Assembly (NCBI GenBank): GCA_022508635.1
Contig: JAFLUV010000120.1
Coordinates: 1-7,252, forward strand
Source: Prevotellaceae bacterium
Lineage (GTDB): Bacteria > Bacteroidota > Bacteroidia > Bacteroidales > Bacteroidaceae
Reading direction: 5' to 3'
Length of the DNA: 7,252 nucleotides
Positions 6,265 to 7,252 of this stretch are shown one piece after another. Under the pieces are notes generated by a model that was given only the letters and a program-made list of their open reading frames with translations, had not been told where the DNA came from and ran no database searches. Position numbers and translations under genes: made by a program. Every line of letters begins with the position of its first letter. Position 1 is the first letter of the stretch.

Positions 6265-6964
6265 ATAAAAACTCGTGTTTTAGGTATTCTTGTTCGATGG
6301 TTTCTATTGCCTTTACGTCGGCAGGGGTCAAGGCCAGCTCGCCGCTACAGAGACGGCTGACGGCAAACTCCTTGAAGGCTTCGATGGTAAGATCCGTATG
6401 TTCCCGGAGCAGTGTGATGCGTTGCCGCACGCTCTTCACGCCATGCTTGTCGAGCTTCGTCCGAGGCGGCGTGATGGCGCTGAGCATGTGCTGCATGTCC
6501 GTATCGAAGAGCATGGTGCCGTGCACGATGCTATGTCCGGGGATGTGGTAGTAGGCGTTGCCCGACACCTTGCGGTCGCCGATGAGGACGTCGTTGTTCT
6601 GCGTGGAGGTGGCCTGCAGTCCCAGGTCCCGCAGCATTGCAGTGACCATCTGCATGTAGCGGGAGAAGGTCGTCTGCACCTCGTCCGAGCGCGTGACGTA
6701 GCTCATCATCACGTTCGAACGGTCGGCATAGACACAGCCTCCGCCGCTCTTGCGACGGTAGAACTGTATTCCGTGCTCGCGACAATAGTCGATGTTCACC
6801 TCGTTCTCTATCACCTGATTGCGCCCGAAGATAACGGTCGGCTCCACCTGCCAGAGGAAAAAAAGGTCGTCGCCGTCGTTCAAGTTGCGTGCCACGTACT
6901 CCTCCATCGCCAGGTAGAAGCTCAGGCGACGTGTGTCTTTACATGGTAGAGTCACGTGGATCAT
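6239..6964 (-). CDS. lplA: Lipoate-protein ligase A family protein
   Basis: This protein probably attaches lipoate to GcvH via lipoyl-AMP. The 241 residues form the biotin/lipoate ligase catalytic domain: FGRNQ (46-50), RRKSGGGCVYAD (70-81, nucleotide/lipoyl loop), NNDVLIGDRKVSGNAY (123-138, with the conserved Lys132) and HGTMLFD (148-154). It stops at LYGKEN, about where the separate C-terminal accessory domain of the roughly 337-residue E. coli LplA would begin, so it may need a partner, or it may act as a lipoyl/octanoyl transferase. The DRKVSG lysine favours the ligase reading. It is the first gene of the operon, its ATG about 40 bases after the predicted transcription start, and it overlaps gcvT by 26 bases. 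That position suggests a GcvH-dedicated lipoylation enzyme. Family is clear; exact donor substrate is not. Confidence 0.88.
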   Translation of the reverse strand: MIHVTLPCKDTRRLSFYLAMEEYVARNLNDGDDLFFLWQVEPTVIFGRNQVIENEVNIDYCREHGIQFYRRKSGGGCVYADRSNVMMSYVTRSDEVQTTFSRYMQMVTAMLRDLGLQATSTQNNDVLIGDRKVSGNAYYHIPGHSIVHGTMLFDTDMQHMLSAITPPRTKLDKHGVKSVRQRITLLREHTDLTIEAFKEFAVSRLCSGELALTPADVKAIETIEQEYLKHEFLYGKENMSL

Positions 6965-7013
6965 GAAGGCTGTTTCTTTAGGCTAAATAAGCTTGTTCGT
7001 TGCGTTGGTGTCA

Positions 7014-7044
7014 CAAAGTTATCTTATTTTTCAATACGAACAAA
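7014..7044 (-). promoter_or_regulatory. Promoter of the lplA-gcv operon
   Basis: Read on the minus strand, TTTG (7044-7041) is followed by 19 bases and then TAACTTTG (7021-7014). This is an exact match to the Bacteroidota promoter pattern TTTG-N19-TAnnTTTG. Transcription should start near 7005-7009, giving a leader of roughly 40-45 bases before the lplA ATG at 6964. The leader seems too short for a glycine riboswitch, and no such motif was seen. Confidence 0.8.
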
Positions 7045-7071
7045 ATATATTGCCTCTTTTTTTCTTCTGCC

Positions 7072-7127
7072 GGACAGTCCGCGGTGTTCCAAGACCGCGT
7101 CCAGCAGGCCTTGTTACAACGGCCCGC
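7072..7127. other. Two adjacent GC-rich hairpins upstream of the operon promoter
   Basis: The first hairpin pairs CGCGGT (7080-7085) with ACCGCG (7094-7099) around an 8-base loop, and GGAC (7072-7075) can add pairs with GTCC (7099-7102). The second spans 7104-7127. Read on the minus strand, GCGGGCC pairs with GGCCTGC (one G-U pair), then one bulged G, then TTG pairs with CAA around a 3-base loop. An A/T-rich block (7131-7150) borders them on the right. No open reading frame was recognised here. They could be part of a longer operon leader, a small RNA, or decay remnants; none of these can be chosen from sequence alone. Confidence 0.45.
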
Positions 7128-7167
7128 CACACCTTATTAATATTATATATGCTGCGCCAATCCTGAC

Positions 7168-7208
7168 AAAAAGCCCGAGCCTTGTCGCATGCAAAGCCCG
7201 GACTTTTT
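7168..7208 (-). terminator. Intrinsic terminator reading leftward
   Basis: On the minus strand AAAAAGTCCGGGC (7208-7196) pairs with GCTCGGGCTTTTT (7180-7168) along 13 positions, two of them G-U, around a 15-base loop, and ends in a T run. On the plus strand the two G-U positions become C-A or A-C mismatches, so leftward termination is favoured, though a weaker rightward effect is possible. It implies a leftward gene ending at or just past the right edge. It would also insulate the glycine cleavage operon from read-through. Confidence 0.8.
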
Positions 7209-7228
7209 TATCCCTGAAAGCAGCCATC

Positions 7229-7252
7229 CGTATGACGCAGGAAAATCATACG
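7229..7252. repeat. Inverted repeat at the right edge
   Basis: CGTATGA (7229-7235) and TCATACG (7246-7252) are exact reverse complements separated by 10 bases. The second arm ends at the last base of the window, so the stem may be longer. It could be a second hairpin beside the terminator or an operator. Its role is unknown. Confidence 0.55.

Noticed and set aside
6965..7013. Glycine riboswitch ahead of the glycine cleavage operon
   Set aside because: The predicted leader is only about 40-45 bases, and no conserved glycine aptamer core was seen there or in 7022-7160 on either strand.
7208..7252. 3' end of a leftward CDS (14 codons then TAA) at the right edge
   Set aside because: It is too short to support as a gene, and another minus-strand frame is also open across the terminator. 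It is kept only as part of a finding.

Overview
The window looks like chromosomal DNA from a member of the Bacteroidota, most plausibly order Bacteroidales (a Prevotella-like genome is a guess). Three things support this. First, there is an HU-related protein of the HU-HIG type, a family concentrated in this phylum. Second, two candidate promoters fit the phylum-specific pattern (TTTG or TTG, 19 bases, TAnnTTTG), while Shine-Dalgarno sequences are absent and A/T-rich stretches precede the starts. Third, the glycine decarboxylase is split into two subunits. Coding sequence is moderately G+C-rich by eye, and intergenic DNA is A+T-rich.

Layout, left to right. Bases 1-189 are non-coding. They hold a short phased tandem repeat array (17-base units every 22 bases, cut by the left edge), a weak promoter whose -33 element lies in the last, degenerate repeat, and a second pair of 11-base direct repeats on the same 22-base grid. 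Bases 190-627 (+) encode a 145-residue HU-related DNA-binding protein. Bases 628-736 hold a perfect 12-bp hairpin between this gene and the convergent operon. Bases 737-6964 (-) are one compact six-gene operon, transcribed lplA, gcvT, gcvH, gcvPA, gcvPB, lpdA. Bases 6965-7252 are intergenic: a very good Bacteroidota promoter for the operon, two GC-rich hairpins, an intrinsic terminator pointing leftward (so a leftward gene probably ends just beyond the right edge), and an inverted repeat at the edge.

How it works together. The operon encodes a self-sufficient glycine cleavage system. The P-protein (GcvPA plus GcvPB) decarboxylates glycine onto the lipoyl arm of GcvH. GcvT moves the methylene group to tetrahydrofolate and releases ammonia. 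LpdA reoxidises the dihydrolipoyl arm with NAD+. LplA, first in the operon and overlapping gcvT, would attach lipoate (or a related acyl group) to GcvH. All five catalytic polypeptides and the carrier carry the key residues that could be checked by eye.

The glycine cleavage operon is ordinary metabolism with some lineage-specific detail: a shortened LpdA, a single-domain ligase, and a 26-base gene overlap. The least explained structure is the 22-base-phased repeat region before the HU-related gene. It looks more like a regulatory or minisatellite array than a CRISPR. No clear undescribed multi-gene system is visible.
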